Source of the DNA: Tissierella sp. Yu-01
GTDB taxonomy: Bacteria; Bacillota; Clostridia; Tissierellales; Tissierellaceae
Reading direction: 5' to 3'
Assembly (NCBI RefSeq): GCF_029537395.1
Contig: NZ_CP120677.1
Location: 1,240,001 to 1,304,000, forward strand
Length of the DNA: 64,000 nt
How positions within the stretch are numbered: the stretch's first letter is position 1; the number at the start of each line of letters is the position of its first letter. A program made the position numbers and the translations under genes. Below are positions 1-9,607 of the stretch, piece after piece. The notes under the pieces are model-generated. The model made no database searches. It was not told the DNA's origin and was given only the letters and a program-made list of their open reading frames with translations.

Positions 1-64
1 CTATAGAAATATTTTGTACATTCTCTAAGAAGGTTTTCTTAAAGATATCCTGGAAAGTAGTCAT
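1..64 (-). CDS. DUF4956 family membrane protein, N-terminal fragment (runs off the window)
   Basis: A new reading frame opens with ATG at 64-62 and stays open to the window edge, giving 21 residues that begin MTTFQDIFKKTFLEN. That opening is typical of DUF4956 membrane proteins, which commonly sit beside a VTC-domain gene and a CotH gene in polysaccharide clusters. The ATG overlaps the stop of the VTC gene by 4 bp (ATGA), so the two are translationally coupled and this is the next gene of the Pel-type operon. Only the N-terminus is visible and no membrane segment can be assessed. The family call rests on this short match plus the neighbours. Confidence 0.6.
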   Translation of the reverse strand, partial: MTTFQDIFKKTFLENVQNISI

Positions 65-783
65 ATCACACACTCACTCCAATTTAAATTATTTCTCAAT
101 TCTCTACATATTGTATACTTTGAAATGGCTAATTGTTGATGCCGATACATTCGTAGCTCTTTTCGTATAAACTCAGGTAAATAATCATCATATTTTACCT
201 CAAGAACAATAGGTCCATATATATTTGGTGAAACAGTTAAGGCAGATTTATCAAATATATCAAATGTATTTATTGCTGTTTTCAAATTCTTATCAAAGGT
301 TATTCTTACATTTCCATTTTTATATACATATGGCTCTCTAATATAATCAACTATTACAACAGGACTCAATTTATGAATTCTCATTTTAATAAAAAATTCA
401 AGTAAGAATTCGTCATCCTTATACTCTTGAATATTCAACTGATTATGAAGGATTTTGTAATATAAATCCTTACCTATTTTTCTAGAAGTTTTAGAAATAA
501 ATTGATTGAATTTCTCTTTCTTTTCCAAACTTATTATATTGTCACTATAGTTATAGATTCTGATTCTATACTTAGCCCGTTGAAATTCTCCACTTTCTTT
601 TTGATGGTAGGATGTGTTGTTTATATCATCAAAATACAAACTTCTAATGTGATACTCCCCATCTTCATTAGAGTTCTTATCCGGTGCCATTATTGCTTTT
701 AACCTGGCCTTTAAATAAGAATATTCAAGATCATTAATCGAATATTTTATTTCATGTCTCATTTCTTTTCCCTGGTAATCCAT
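61..783 (-). CDS. VTC-domain (polyphosphate polymerase-like) protein
   Basis: This 240-residue protein belongs to the VTC/CYTH-like triphosphate tunnel family. Visible family features are the charged strands RHEIKYS (near residue 9), RAKYRIRIYN (near 69), SLEKKEKF (near 85), SKTSRKI and VVIVDYIREPYVY (near 142). They supply the Arg and Lys residues that line a phosphate tunnel. Yeast Vtc4 makes polyphosphate, but bacterial copies next to CotH and DUF4956 genes have no proven reaction, so polyphosphate synthesis is inference. It lies 10 bp after cotH and overlaps the DUF4956 gene by 4 bp. There is no signal peptide. ATG at 783 follows GAAGGTGA at short spacing; an in-frame ATG seven codons later is possible. 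Confidence 0.8.
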   Translation of the reverse strand: MDYQGKEMRHEIKYSINDLEYSYLKARLKAIMAPDKNSNEDGEYHIRSLYFDDINNTSYHQKESGEFQRAKYRIRIYNYSDNIISLEKKEKFNQFISKTSRKIGKDLYYKILHNQLNIQEYKDDEFLLEFFIKMRIHKLSPVVIVDYIREPYVYKNGNVRITFDKNLKTAINTFDIFDKSALTVSPNIYGPIVLEVKYDDYLPEFIRKELRMYRHQQLAISKYTICRELRNNLNWSECVI

Positions 784-793
784 TAATTCACCT

Positions 794-2482
794 TCATTCT
801 ATAACTATATATTTTAATCCGTGATACAATCTACCATCATCTAATATAAGCTGATCAAATGCCCTTTGAGTATTCCCCTTTGAATCAATGGCAACAACTC
901 TCCAGTAATACTGACCTGGCTCTATGTCAGCGGTTATTTCAGCTGTTCTTAATCTATTTCTTTCATATACAATATCTGTAAAATTAGGTGTTTTACTTAT
1001 CTGAAAAGTATAACTTATTCTATCACCCTGCAAATCAAATGAATTCTCCCAATAGAAATAGTAACTACCATCTACTTCTACAGCCTCACCTAAATATACT
1101 GGCATAGGTTTTTCTAAGGTTTCATAATATAATTTTCTATTTATTTCTGGGGAGTTTGTGATAGTCTCTAGCTGTTCTAATAACTCTTCATTTGATAATG
1201 TACTTTCTTTTTTTACTATGTCAAAGTATTTTGATGCAGTAGCATACATCTTTTCTCTAGTTAATGTTTTATAGACCTCTTCAATCATTTCATTTAATTG
1301 TTTTACATTTTCCTGATCTCTGAATACCCTATTGTGTAATACACTGTTCCAATAATTAGCTATACCTACTAAAGCCTGAAATTTACCATCTGCATTTTGT
1401 AGTATTGCAAGGTCTTCCCCCATACTTCCATCATAATCCCAAGGTAAAATATACCAGACGTGGGTATCATGAGGACTATAGAGATAGTAGTTTTGAGTTT
1501 TAGTATCATAATTACCTAGTAATATATTTACAGCTAGCCAAGTGAAATAATTGTCTCTGTTAAAATGCTTATCTAGAATTTTATTTATATCTAAGTTGTA
1601 GTTATTAACATCATCTAACATGTTTATTATCTTTTCGTGATTATCTCCAACTTTTAATTCAAGATAGTAAGAAAAATCATAATCATTGTATAATGGATCA
1701 TCCATATTTCTTATACTATCTTCATATCTAAAAAACTCAAAGAACTCAGCCTTATATAGATGCCCTTTATGATCTAGATTATGGGTTTTAAGAAAATCCT
1801 CATTAGGTTGTTCTATATGAGTATAAAGTCCATAATTCACGAATTCATCTTCTTCTGGATTTGTTAAATCCTTTATATATAGATTAATTAGATTAGTTCT
1901 TAGACTCACCATATTTGGTATATCTGAAAAAAGTTCAAAGGCTATTTTGTTTCTGACTTTATAAGAATCGAATGGATGCTTATTTAGATTTAATATTTTA
2001 TATCCTAAAAATGATTCTTTATAATCACCTAATTCAATCCTATATGATTTTTTATCAGAAAGCATAGTTGAATGCCCTCTAAGGGTTAGATTTGCATTAG
2101 TTATTAAATTCAAATTTTCAATTGTGGAAATTTCAAAGCTACTAGAATCCGTATTTACAAGGTGTGCATTTAGTACAGGTTTCTCTTCTCTAAAATCTGT
2201 AAAACCATTTAAATCACTAAATGTTATAGAATTATTTTCTTCATCAGTAGTTGGTAAGATAATTAGATATACATCATGAATTTTTGTATTATCATGAGTA
2301 TAAATAAGAGGATTATCTTCAAGTGGCAAGGAATTGGATTTAACATATGAAAAGTTCCAGTACAAGTCCTTAAATGAAATATTTGAGCTTTCTATTTTTT
2401 TCTTAATTTCCTTAATGCTTTGAAATATTAATAATATAGCTATAATGATTATCAAAATAATAATCTTATCCCTTAATTTCAC
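794..2482 (-). CDS. CotH kinase family protein, membrane-anchored
   Basis: A 562-residue protein with an N-terminal membrane anchor (about residues 7-23), then a CotH-type atypical protein-kinase domain. Diagnostic stretches are LRGHSTMLSDKKSYRIEL (about 134-151), which carries the Lys-rich ATP-binding segment, and YILPWDYDGSMGEDL (about 342-356), with the metal-binding Asp pair. Residues from about 465 to 550 look like a fibronectin-III-like beta domain ending in a YYWRVVAID strand. In Bacillus, CotH phosphorylates spore coat proteins; here the anchor and the exopolysaccharide operon suggest a surface or secreted target, which is inference. It starts 20 bp after pelG. Confidence 0.85.
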   Translation of the reverse strand: MKLRDKIIILIIIIAILLIFQSIKEIKKKIESSNISFKDLYWNFSYVKSNSLPLEDNPLIYTHDNTKIHDVYLIILPTTDEENNSITFSDLNGFTDFREEKPVLNAHLVNTDSSSFEISTIENLNLITNANLTLRGHSTMLSDKKSYRIELGDYKESFLGYKILNLNKHPFDSYKVRNKIAFELFSDIPNMVSLRTNLINLYIKDLTNPEEDEFVNYGLYTHIEQPNEDFLKTHNLDHKGHLYKAEFFEFFRYEDSIRNMDDPLYNDYDFSYYLELKVGDNHEKIINMLDDVNNYNLDINKILDKHFNRDNYFTWLAVNILLGNYDTKTQNYYLYSPHDTHVWYILPWDYDGSMGEDLAILQNADGKFQALVGIANYWNSVLHNRVFRDQENVKQLNEMIEEVYKTLTREKMYATASKYFDIVKKESTLSNEELLEQLETITNSPEINRKLYYETLEKPMPVYLGEAVEVDGSYYFYWENSFDLQGDRISYTFQISKTPNFTDIVYERNRLRTAEITADIEPGQYYWRVVAIDSKGNTQRAFDQLILDDGRLYHGLKYIVIE

Positions 2483-2502
2483 TTACCCTCCCCCGTTTCA
2501 TT

Positions 2503-3880
2503 TTATGCCTTAGAATAAAGTCTATAGTCAATTCTTTTTATTTCTCTGTTTAAAATATTGATACTTAATATGTATGATATAAAGCTAGAAACAACATAAC
2601 CTAAACCGTAATAATCCTCACCTAATTTAATTGAAAAATATGTAAAAATAGTATTCATAAGCAAAAAGATTAATGCAATAATCAAAGATTCTCTTTGTAT
2701 ATCAAAGTATATTAATATAATTATATTTATATAAGTCAAATATGATAAAAAAAATCCAATGCTTAGAAATACAAACAATTCTATTGCATGGCTATCATTT
2801 GCAAAGATAGGCAATATTACATAAACTCCTATAATGGATAGTATTAAAGTAAGGATAAATTGAACCTGGGTGATAAAGGTAAGTTCTCTTTTTAATGTAC
2901 TAATCATTCTATCTTTAGATAATTTAATATCTTTTAGGCTTCCTCCACTTGCAATAGAGTCACAAAAGATTTTATATTTTTCATAAAACGAAGTTTCAAA
3001 TTTAACAACGAATATTATTGAAGCTGGAATTGTGGTTAGAACTGCAAAAAATGAGGCTGTATCATATCCTTGTGCCACATAGTAAGTTCCCATTATATTG
3101 CTAGAAAAACTTGAGTATTTCCAAAATATAATATTGTGTATAAATAAGCTTAAAGTATAAAATAAATTTGTTAAAAATAGTTTATAGTGATTTTTGAAAT
3201 ATGGTAAAAATGAGAATGCATTTTTAGTTAATTTTATAAAATGTTCCTTAATTGCAGATAATCAAAAATAAAATTATGACCATATATCCAACAACTATAC
3301 TTAGAATCGACCCTAATATAATATCTTGACCTTTGTAAAACACATAGAAAATAATACATATAGATGTTATAACACCGAGAAGATAAGATTTGACTATTTT
3401 TTCATACTTCTTAAGTGCTGAAACATATGTCATCAAAATATATAGTATAGATAATTCAATAAAAAGCGAATACGAGAAGGTTTTAATCATAAAGCTAATA
3501 TTTGAAGAACTATAAAAAAACAATGTAGCAATACCGCCAATTAATATTGATATAGAAACAACTCCAAGAAGCGAAGATAAAACATCATCTGTATTTTTTA
3601 AAAATATTTTATCTGCAATGAACCTTGAAATAATCATTACAAAGCCACTAGTGTTAATAAAAGAAAAAACATAAGCATACATGATTGAGGCTTTAATAAT
3701 CTCTCTATCAGCTATAGGCACATCATAATTTATTAGAAATGTATCTATTATAATAATTAATAATATGCTAATTAGCATAGGCCCTGATGCAATAACTGCT
3801 GATGAAGAAAAGCCTTTTAGATAATTAAGTATAGTACGATTTTTGAATACTTTTCGAAGCTCGAACCCTATTCCTGCCAT
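2503..3880 (-). pseudogene. pelG: PelG-type polysaccharide transporter, interrupted by a frameshift
   Basis: Two reading frames together make one PelG-like polytopic membrane protein (MATE/Wzx-like flippase fold). The N-terminal part (3880-3248, 210 residues) starts MAGIGFELRKVF, a PelG hallmark, and has about six membrane segments. The C-terminal part is open from 3261 down to 2503, well upstream of its first ATG at 3093, and continues with PelG-like sequence (FYTLSLFIHNIIFWKYS, then TTIPASIIFVVKFETSFYE). The two frames overlap at 3248-3261, so one extra base (or two missing) near 3253-3262 explains the break. Joined length is about 455 residues, as expected for PelG. PelG should move the polymer across the membrane with PelD, PelE and PelF. 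Whether the break is real or an assembly error cannot be decided here. Confidence 0.85.
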
Positions 3881-3882
3881 AA

Positions 3883-5313
3883 TTAATCCCTCAGTCCGTA
3901 ATTAGTATATAATTCTCTATACTTATAAATAAAATCCTCAAATCTATATTTTTCACTTACACGTTTGTAACCTGCTTCGCCGTATTTCGTTCTTAAATCC
4001 TGATTTTTTAGTAGTTCTATAATGTTCTTGGCGATACTCACTGAATCCATTACCTTTGAAATTCTTCCTGCTGGACCAAATTCATCATTATGACCAAGAA
4101 TAAGTGATTTACAATCTCCAACATCTGTTGCCACAAAGGGAAGTTTTGATGCCAACCCCTCAAGTATAACTAAGGGCTGACCTTCACTTATGCTTGTAAG
4201 CACAAGTAAATTCATCTTTTTAAAATAATCTTTAATATTTATTCTTCCGACAAACGAAACATTTTCAAGCCTGAGATTATCTTTAACTTTTAAACATTGT
4301 TTGTAATACTCTGGTTCTTCTTCAGTAGGTCCCATTATATAAAAATGTACTTTATCAATATCTTTATTTACAATACTAAATGACTCAAGCATTGTTATAA
4401 TATCCTTAATTGGCACTACTCTTACAACTGCACCTACGCTAAATTCTTTTACATCCTTTCTGCTACTTACGATTTCTGCTATTTCACTATAATTAGTTAT
4501 ATTAATTCCATTTGGTATAACTGATATCTTTTCTCTTGGGCATCCTATTTCAACTTGAATTTCCTTATTATATTCAAAAAGAGATATCACTTTATCCGCG
4601 GTCATATAAGCACAATTAGATAATTGATAAAAATATTTAATCCATAAGTCCTTTAAATATCCTTTGACCCATTCAGCTTTAATAATCTCTTCTTCTCTTT
4701 CCCTTGTATATATTCCATGTTCAGTCAATATAAATGACTTCTTGTTTAATTTAGCAGCATAAGAACCTATAAGCCCTGCATAACCTGTGGAAACAGAATG
4801 ATAGATATCTGCATTAGGGTAATCTAGCAATAATAATTCCAATATTATGGTATACATAGATCTAAAAGCCCAATATACTTGAGTAAATGGAATATGGGTG
4901 AAATTTTCCATATAAGCTTCCTGAACTGCATTATAGAAAACTTGGGATTTTTGAATATCTGAGCCAGATAACTTACTTTTCTTAATTTCTTGAAAAGTAT
5001 TAAATAATTTATCCCATTCCACTTTCTTGAAAGAAAGAAGATTCTTGAGCTGAATGTAATCACTTTCTGTAAGGGCAATTTTTTTATTCCACTTCCCTTT
5101 AGAATTTAACATATTAGATAGGGATAATTCTCTTATTCCAACTATATTATCAGGTAAATCATATACAAATTTCCCCTTTCTTTTATTATCAGGCATCAAT
5201 GTAATAAGAATAAAATCATGTTCTTTAAAATTACTTATTAATTGATGCAACCAGCTTGAAACACCACCAGCGATATATGGATATGAGCCCTCGGCTACAA
5301 TACACACTTTCAT
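3883..5313 (-). CDS. pelF: PelF-type GT4 glycosyltransferase
   Basis: A 476-residue cytoplasmic GT-B glycosyltransferase. The N-terminus (MKVCIVAEGSYPYIAGGVSSWLHQLI) carries the glycine-rich loop typical of PelF. The C-terminal half has the nucleotide-sugar site: FSVGAVVRVVPIKDI (about 292-306), FVGRINIKDYF, and the EGQPLVILEGLASKLPFVATDVGD block (about 379-402) with the E-x7-E motif of GT4 enzymes. In Pseudomonas PelF uses UDP-GlcNAc/UDP-GalNAc-type donors to build Pel, which fits galE in the same operon. The gene begins directly after the DUF2194 gene and ends 2 bp before pelG. There is no signal or membrane segment. Confidence 0.9.
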   Translation of the reverse strand: MKVCIVAEGSYPYIAGGVSSWLHQLISNFKEHDFILITLMPDNKRKGKFVYDLPDNIVGIRELSLSNMLNSKGKWNKKIALTESDYIQLKNLLSFKKVEWDKLFNTFQEIKKSKLSGSDIQKSQVFYNAVQEAYMENFTHIPFTQVYWAFRSMYTIILELLLLDYPNADIYHSVSTGYAGLIGSYAAKLNKKSFILTEHGIYTREREEEIIKAEWVKGYLKDLWIKYFYQLSNCAYMTADKVISLFEYNKEIQVEIGCPREKISVIPNGINITNYSEIAEIVSSRKDVKEFSVGAVVRVVPIKDIITMLESFSIVNKDIDKVHFYIMGPTEEEPEYYKQCLKVKDNLRLENVSFVGRINIKDYFKKMNLLVLTSISEGQPLVILEGLASKLPFVATDVGDCKSLILGHNDEFGPAGRISKVMDSVSIAKNIIELLKNQDLRTKYGEAGYKRVSEKYRFEDFIYKYRELYTNYGLRD

Positions 5314-7152
5314 TTATCTGACCTCCAGATGGGCTTTATTTTCATGCATAACAATCAGATATCTATTGGCGCCTAGCTTCTCATAGGTACATTTTGCACT
5401 AGATACTATCTCCTTATCAGTGACTAGTATCAAGGCCATTTCCTCTTGAAAATTATCGCAGGCGATTTGTATCTGTTTTCCATATTCTCGATATAAGATT
5501 TCTATATAGTGCATTTGTCTTACCTTTTCTGCTGCATTAGCTGCTGTATCCTTTTCAATCCAATTATAAGTTTCATCTATATACCCAAAGAAGTTATCTT
5601 TTTCCTTATATAGCTCTTCCCACAAAAGATTTAAACTCCTATCTGGATCTAATATATCATCTGGATGAATAAAGTGGTTTATTAGACCATGGGTAGTTAC
5701 AAGTGATGCAATTTTGTATTTCATATTATCATTTAAAAATGAACCTGAAGTAATTCTTGGAAGATCTACTAAACCATATGAACTTATGCCAATCTCTTGT
5801 TCCATAATGTCTTCATTTCTAGTGCCATAATCATCTAATTCTCCAAAATATAATCCACTAATCGCTCTTAAACTTGGAATGGCCTTCTTGAGAGCTAAAA
5901 TTGCATCATTATCTAATAAATTAGATGGTGGTACATAGGTATAAAAATCATACTTAGGAAATAATTTATTAAAGCTGGAAACACTGCTGCTGATTGACTC
6001 AACAATTTTTTCTTCATCTGGCCAAGATTTATATCCTATCTTATCTGCACTTGATTGTTTGTATAATAGTGACTGATGATTATATCCATGAAAGCATACT
6101 TCTCCATCATATTTCAAAATCTCAGTAACTAATTCTTTTGTAGTTGTATCTGTAGACTCGTTATAATTAAATGGGCCAATTACTTCATCATTGTAACTCT
6201 GAATATAGGCTGATGTGTATTTTAGATCATATTTCGTCATTAAATCTATCATATCAGGCCACCATATTTCCTTTATAAAACGTTCAAAATCCCTACCATA
6301 ATTCTTTCTTATGACTTCATGCTCTGATTTATAATCTGCTGGAAAATCATCAATAAAGAGAACTTCAGAATTAATAATTGGGTAGATAAACATATCTTGT
6401 AACAACGAAAAGGCCCCAACAATAAGTGGTCTAATCTCTTTAGTTTCATATTTTCCCGTATTCAAGACCTGTATTTTCCCACTTCCAAAATCCCTTTCCC
6501 AAAGCAAGGGACTTCCTGAATCTTCTTCCATATGGATTAAAACATTGTCATCAACATCAACATCTAAATACATGAAATTTTTGTCATCTTCAAATTGATT
6601 ATCAACTAAATCAAATTTCCCACTTAACCCAATTAAAACTTCAGTATTAAAATATATATAATTGGTCTCTTCTATCGTATAAATATTATTTATCCCAAAA
6701 TTCTCTGCATTTGTGTACAATAAATCATTTCTTAATTTATCTCCATTGCTTAAATATAGTAACTTACCTCCAGTGTATACATAATCAAATATCTCCAATT
6801 TTGAAATATCTGAATTAGAACTTTGCTCCAGTAAAATCACTGTCTCATAGGAATCTAAATCTATGACTTCCTTTGTATGCCTAACATCATAATCAATTTT
6901 TAAATAATCAAATATGATTTTTATATTATTTAAAGCATAGTCATCATTAAAGTCATATAGAATCAAATGACTATTTTTTTCAAAATATTCTTTTTCATGT
7001 TCTTTTAATTTAAATGATTCATTGTAATTGTAGACACTATATACATCGTTCTCACTAAAATCTGAACTTAATAATATATCCTGTCTGATTAATTGAAGAC
7101 CAAAGATTATAATTATGATTATTATGGAAATCAAAACAGTATTTTTAACCAT
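5314..7152 (-). CDS. DUF2194 protein with polysaccharide-deacetylase-like domain (PelA-like)
   Basis: A 612-residue protein with an N-terminal membrane anchor (about 4-20) and an extracellular body. The first 250 residues look like a glutamine-amidotransferase/ThuA-like fold. The second half resembles a CE4-type deacetylase: EVLFIDDFPADYKSEHE (about 262-278) offers the Asp pair and EVCFHGYNHQSL (about 352-363) the metal-binding His residues. In Gram-positive Pel clusters this slot is taken by PelA or its deacetylase domain, which partly deacetylates the GalNAc-rich polymer. The position between the PelE-like and PelF genes, with 0-1 bp junctions, supports that role. Activity is inferred from motifs only. 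Confidence 0.78.
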   Translation of the reverse strand: MVKNTVLISIIIIIIIFGLQLIRQDILLSSDFSENDVYSVYNYNESFKLKEHEKEYFEKNSHLILYDFNDDYALNNIKIIFDYLKIDYDVRHTKEVIDLDSYETVILLEQSSNSDISKLEIFDYVYTGGKLLYLSNGDKLRNDLLYTNAENFGINNIYTIEETNYIYFNTEVLIGLSGKFDLVDNQFEDDKNFMYLDVDVDDNVLIHMEEDSGSPLLWERDFGSGKIQVLNTGKYETKEIRPLIVGAFSLLQDMFIYPIINSEVLFIDDFPADYKSEHEVIRKNYGRDFERFIKEIWWPDMIDLMTKYDLKYTSAYIQSYNDEVIGPFNYNESTDTTTKELVTEILKYDGEVCFHGYNHQSLLYKQSSADKIGYKSWPDEEKIVESISSSVSSFNKLFPKYDFYTYVPPSNLLDNDAILALKKAIPSLRAISGLYFGELDDYGTRNEDIMEQEIGISSYGLVDLPRITSGSFLNDNMKYKIASLVTTHGLINHFIHPDDILDPDRSLNLLWEELYKEKDNFFGYIDETYNWIEKDTAANAAEKVRQMHYIEILYREYGKQIQIACDNFQEEMALILVTDKEIVSSAKCTYEKLGANRYLIVMHENKAHLEVR

Positions 7153-7153
7153 C

Positions 7154-7978
7154 TTATAAATTACCTCCTATCCAGAAGTTTAAGTAATCTATAACTTTCT
7201 TTGAATACATAAAATCATTTTTCATTTTTTTGAGTGTTTCATGAAATCTTTTATTATCTTTAAAAATAAAAAAGCATTTTAATAAGGTAGTTAATTTTTC
7301 TTCAGTATCAGGATAATCTTTCATAAATAAATAGCAATAATACTTTGCGTCTACATAATTTTCGCTATCTATTAGTAAGTTAATTAATCTTATAATATAT
7401 TCCTGGTCTAATTCAAAATCAGATTCAACAAGATCACAAAGTATCTTGGACTTTTCTTTTATAAGATTATCTTTCAATTGTTTATCTAAATAGGGCATTT
7501 TTAATTGCTTTGATAGAATTTCTAAATAAACCTTAATATCATGTAAATTTGTACTATCTTTCTTATATTTATAACTAGCAAGAATTAATGCAGAATCTAG
7601 CTCCATTTTAGTGTTTAATATGCTCGTAGCTACATAATGTGTGGTTTCAGTATCATCATTTTTAAGAGCTTTCTTAAAAAAGTCTGAGTATTTATCCACA
7701 TCTTTCTTCAATATATCCAATACAGTCTCTCTTCTATATTTTAAGTTAGATAATTCCAAAGAATCATCTAAAGCAATAATGTCAGATTCTTTATCTACAT
7801 CTATCTCTGGAAAGAAGTAACTATTTTTCTTTTCAAGATTAGATTCCTCATTATAAATATTAATTTTGGAATCCATTTCATTATGTCTGAAGAAGATAGT
7901 TATCAGCATAATTAAACCACCAATAGGGAAAAAGATTAGAATTACAATTGAAGCTAAGATTAGACCATTTGATTTCAT
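7154..7978 (-). CDS. PelE-like membrane protein with TPR-like repeats
   Basis: A 274-residue protein with one N-terminal membrane helix (about 6-28), then a polar linker and an all-helical, Lys- and Leu-rich domain whose pairs of helices resemble degenerate TPR repeats (for example around residues 95-165 and 190-255). In Pseudomonas and Bacillus cereus, PelE is a membrane and TPR protein that bridges PelD and PelF/PelG. The gene lies in the matching position, adjoining the PelD-like gene without a gap. Sequence similarity to PelE is not obvious by eye, so the name rests on architecture and order. Confidence 0.6.
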   Translation of the reverse strand: MKSNGLILASIVILIFFPIGGLIMLITIFFRHNEMDSKINIYNEESNLEKKNSYFFPEIDVDKESDIIALDDSLELSNLKYRRETVLDILKKDVDKYSDFFKKALKNDDTETTHYVATSILNTKMELDSALILASYKYKKDSTNLHDIKVYLEILSKQLKMPYLDKQLKDNLIKEKSKILCDLVESDFELDQEYIIRLINLLIDSENYVDAKYYCYLFMKDYPDTEEKLTTLLKCFFIFKDNKRFHETLKKMKNDFMYSKKVIDYLNFWIGGNL

Positions 7979-9607
7979 CTAAGCTCTCCTCCTTACTATG
8001 AGGAGATATAATAAATTTGAGATCAATTTGGTTGTTATATTTAAATTATTTAAATAACTTTGATTTAAATAATTAAATTGGATATTATCTAAAAAAATAA
8101 TTCCTATTATAGCATTATCCTTAAATAGAGGAATAATAAATAAAGGTTGTTTTGCAATAAAGTCTTTATTTATATAAATCTCCTTGTTCAAAATAACAGA
8201 TCTAAGAATAAAGTTATCATTTATGTTATAAGATTCTTTAAACAAGTTGTTTCCTGATATTGCAACTAAATTTAATGTGCTTTTATTTGAACCTAAATTA
8301 TAACAGGCAACATCCTTAGCATGAAAATAACTTACATATATTTCAGTAACTACATGGTATAGATCAGTAATTGGCGCTGAAATTATCATTTCAATTAGAC
8401 TATCTGTTCTAGACATGTTATTTTCATAACTTTCTAACGTATATTGAAGATTGTTTTTTACTTCTTGGGATTTTTGGTATAAGTCTATAAGGAAGCTATT
8501 TTCTTTTTTTATCATTTCTATTTCATCTATCAGATATTTTTTCTTTCGCTTTTCTTCATCGATATAATAACCTATAGATGTTCCTAGTATAAAGTAAAAG
8601 GTCATATATAATATACTACTAATATCATATATCAACATTAAAATGGTCTTATCATAATAATTAAAATAGATATAAATATAAACAATAACTGATAATAAAA
8701 CTGCAGAAATACCATGTGCTAATCCATAATAAAGACTAATCCCAGCTATAAAAAATATGAACAAATCCACATCTAATCCAAGTCTATATCTAATTAAGCT
8801 ATTAAGAAAAAATGTAATGCTAAATATAACTGCCACTTCGATCTCACTTTTAACAAATATTTTTTTCTTTTTAGTTTTATCATTAACACCAACCTCTAGA
8901 TGTTGTAATTTTTCTTTATTTTTGCAAACATTAAACATTGCTTTTGCTTCTTCATCAAATATCTTTTTAGGAACCCAATTTAAGGTGAAATTCTCAGAGA
9001 AACTATTAGAAATCTCTAAAATTGGTTCTGTATAACTTTCAATTACCTCTAATACGGCATTACAAAGGTCTTCTACATGAATAAAATCATTTGGATTTTC
9101 CATATTTGATTTTATATATGATAGATCTGTGCCATAGTGATTTTCACCATATACAGCTCCAACTCTAAGTACGACTACATTAAGCTTTGAGTCAATATAC
9201 TCCTTAGCTATATTTTCTCTACTTAAATAGCTCATACCAACTATATTATTAGGTACAACTAATGATGAAAGCAAGATTACTTTTCCAACATTATACTTTT
9301 TAGACCAATATAGTATATTATTCATGCCTATATGATTTTCATATATGTCATTATCATTAGCTAAATATTCATCATTGCTATATCCTCTAAAGGCTAGGTG
9401 AATAACAATATCAAATTCATTTCCAGTAAAAATCATCTCACAATTTTTATCCTGTACATCTAATTTATAAAATGTTATATCCTTGCTTTTTATTTCTATT
9501 CCACTTGAAAGATCGTCAATTACTGTAATTTCATGATTTTCCCTTAGAAATGTCTTTATTAAATTACGTCCAATATATCCAAATCCACCTGTAATTAATA
9601 TTTTCAT
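7979..9607 (-). CDS. Fusion of a degenerate NAD-dependent epimerase domain and a PelD-like membrane/GAF domain
   Basis: A 542-residue two-part protein. Residues 1-205 are an extended-SDR sugar epimerase fold with an intact nucleotide loop (GGFGYIG at 7-13). The catalytic YxxxK pair reads Y127-LSR-E131, so the Lys is replaced by Glu and the domain is probably not an active epimerase. Residues about 255-350 form four membrane helices, about 350-395 a coiled coil, and about 400-540 a GAF-like domain: the PelD layout. The degenerate GGDEF domain that binds c-di-GMP in Pseudomonas PelD is absent; the protein stops after GAF. It overlaps galE by 4 bp (ATGA). It is likely the membrane scaffold of the Pel machine, with a regulatory input I cannot identify. 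Confidence 0.8.
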   Translation of the reverse strand: MKILITGGFGYIGRNLIKTFLRENHEITVIDDLSSGIEIKSKDITFYKLDVQDKNCEMIFTGNEFDIVIHLAFRGYSNDEYLANDNDIYENHIGMNNILYWSKKYNVGKVILLSSLVVPNNIVGMSYLSRENIAKEYIDSKLNVVVLRVGAVYGENHYGTDLSYIKSNMENPNDFIHVEDLCNAVLEVIESYTEPILEISNSFSENFTLNWVPKKIFDEEAKAMFNVCKNKEKLQHLEVGVNDKTKKKKIFVKSEIEVAVIFSITFFLNSLIRYRLGLDVDLFIFFIAGISLYYGLAHGISAVLLSVIVYIYIYFNYYDKTILMLIYDISSILYMTFYFILGTSIGYYIDEEKRKKKYLIDEIEMIKKENSFLIDLYQKSQEVKNNLQYTLESYENNMSRTDSLIEMIISAPITDLYHVVTEIYVSYFHAKDVACYNLGSNKSTLNLVAISGNNLFKESYNINDNFILRSVILNKEIYINKDFIAKQPLFIIPLFKDNAIIGIIFLDNIQFNYLNQSYLNNLNITTKLISNLLYLLIVRRRA

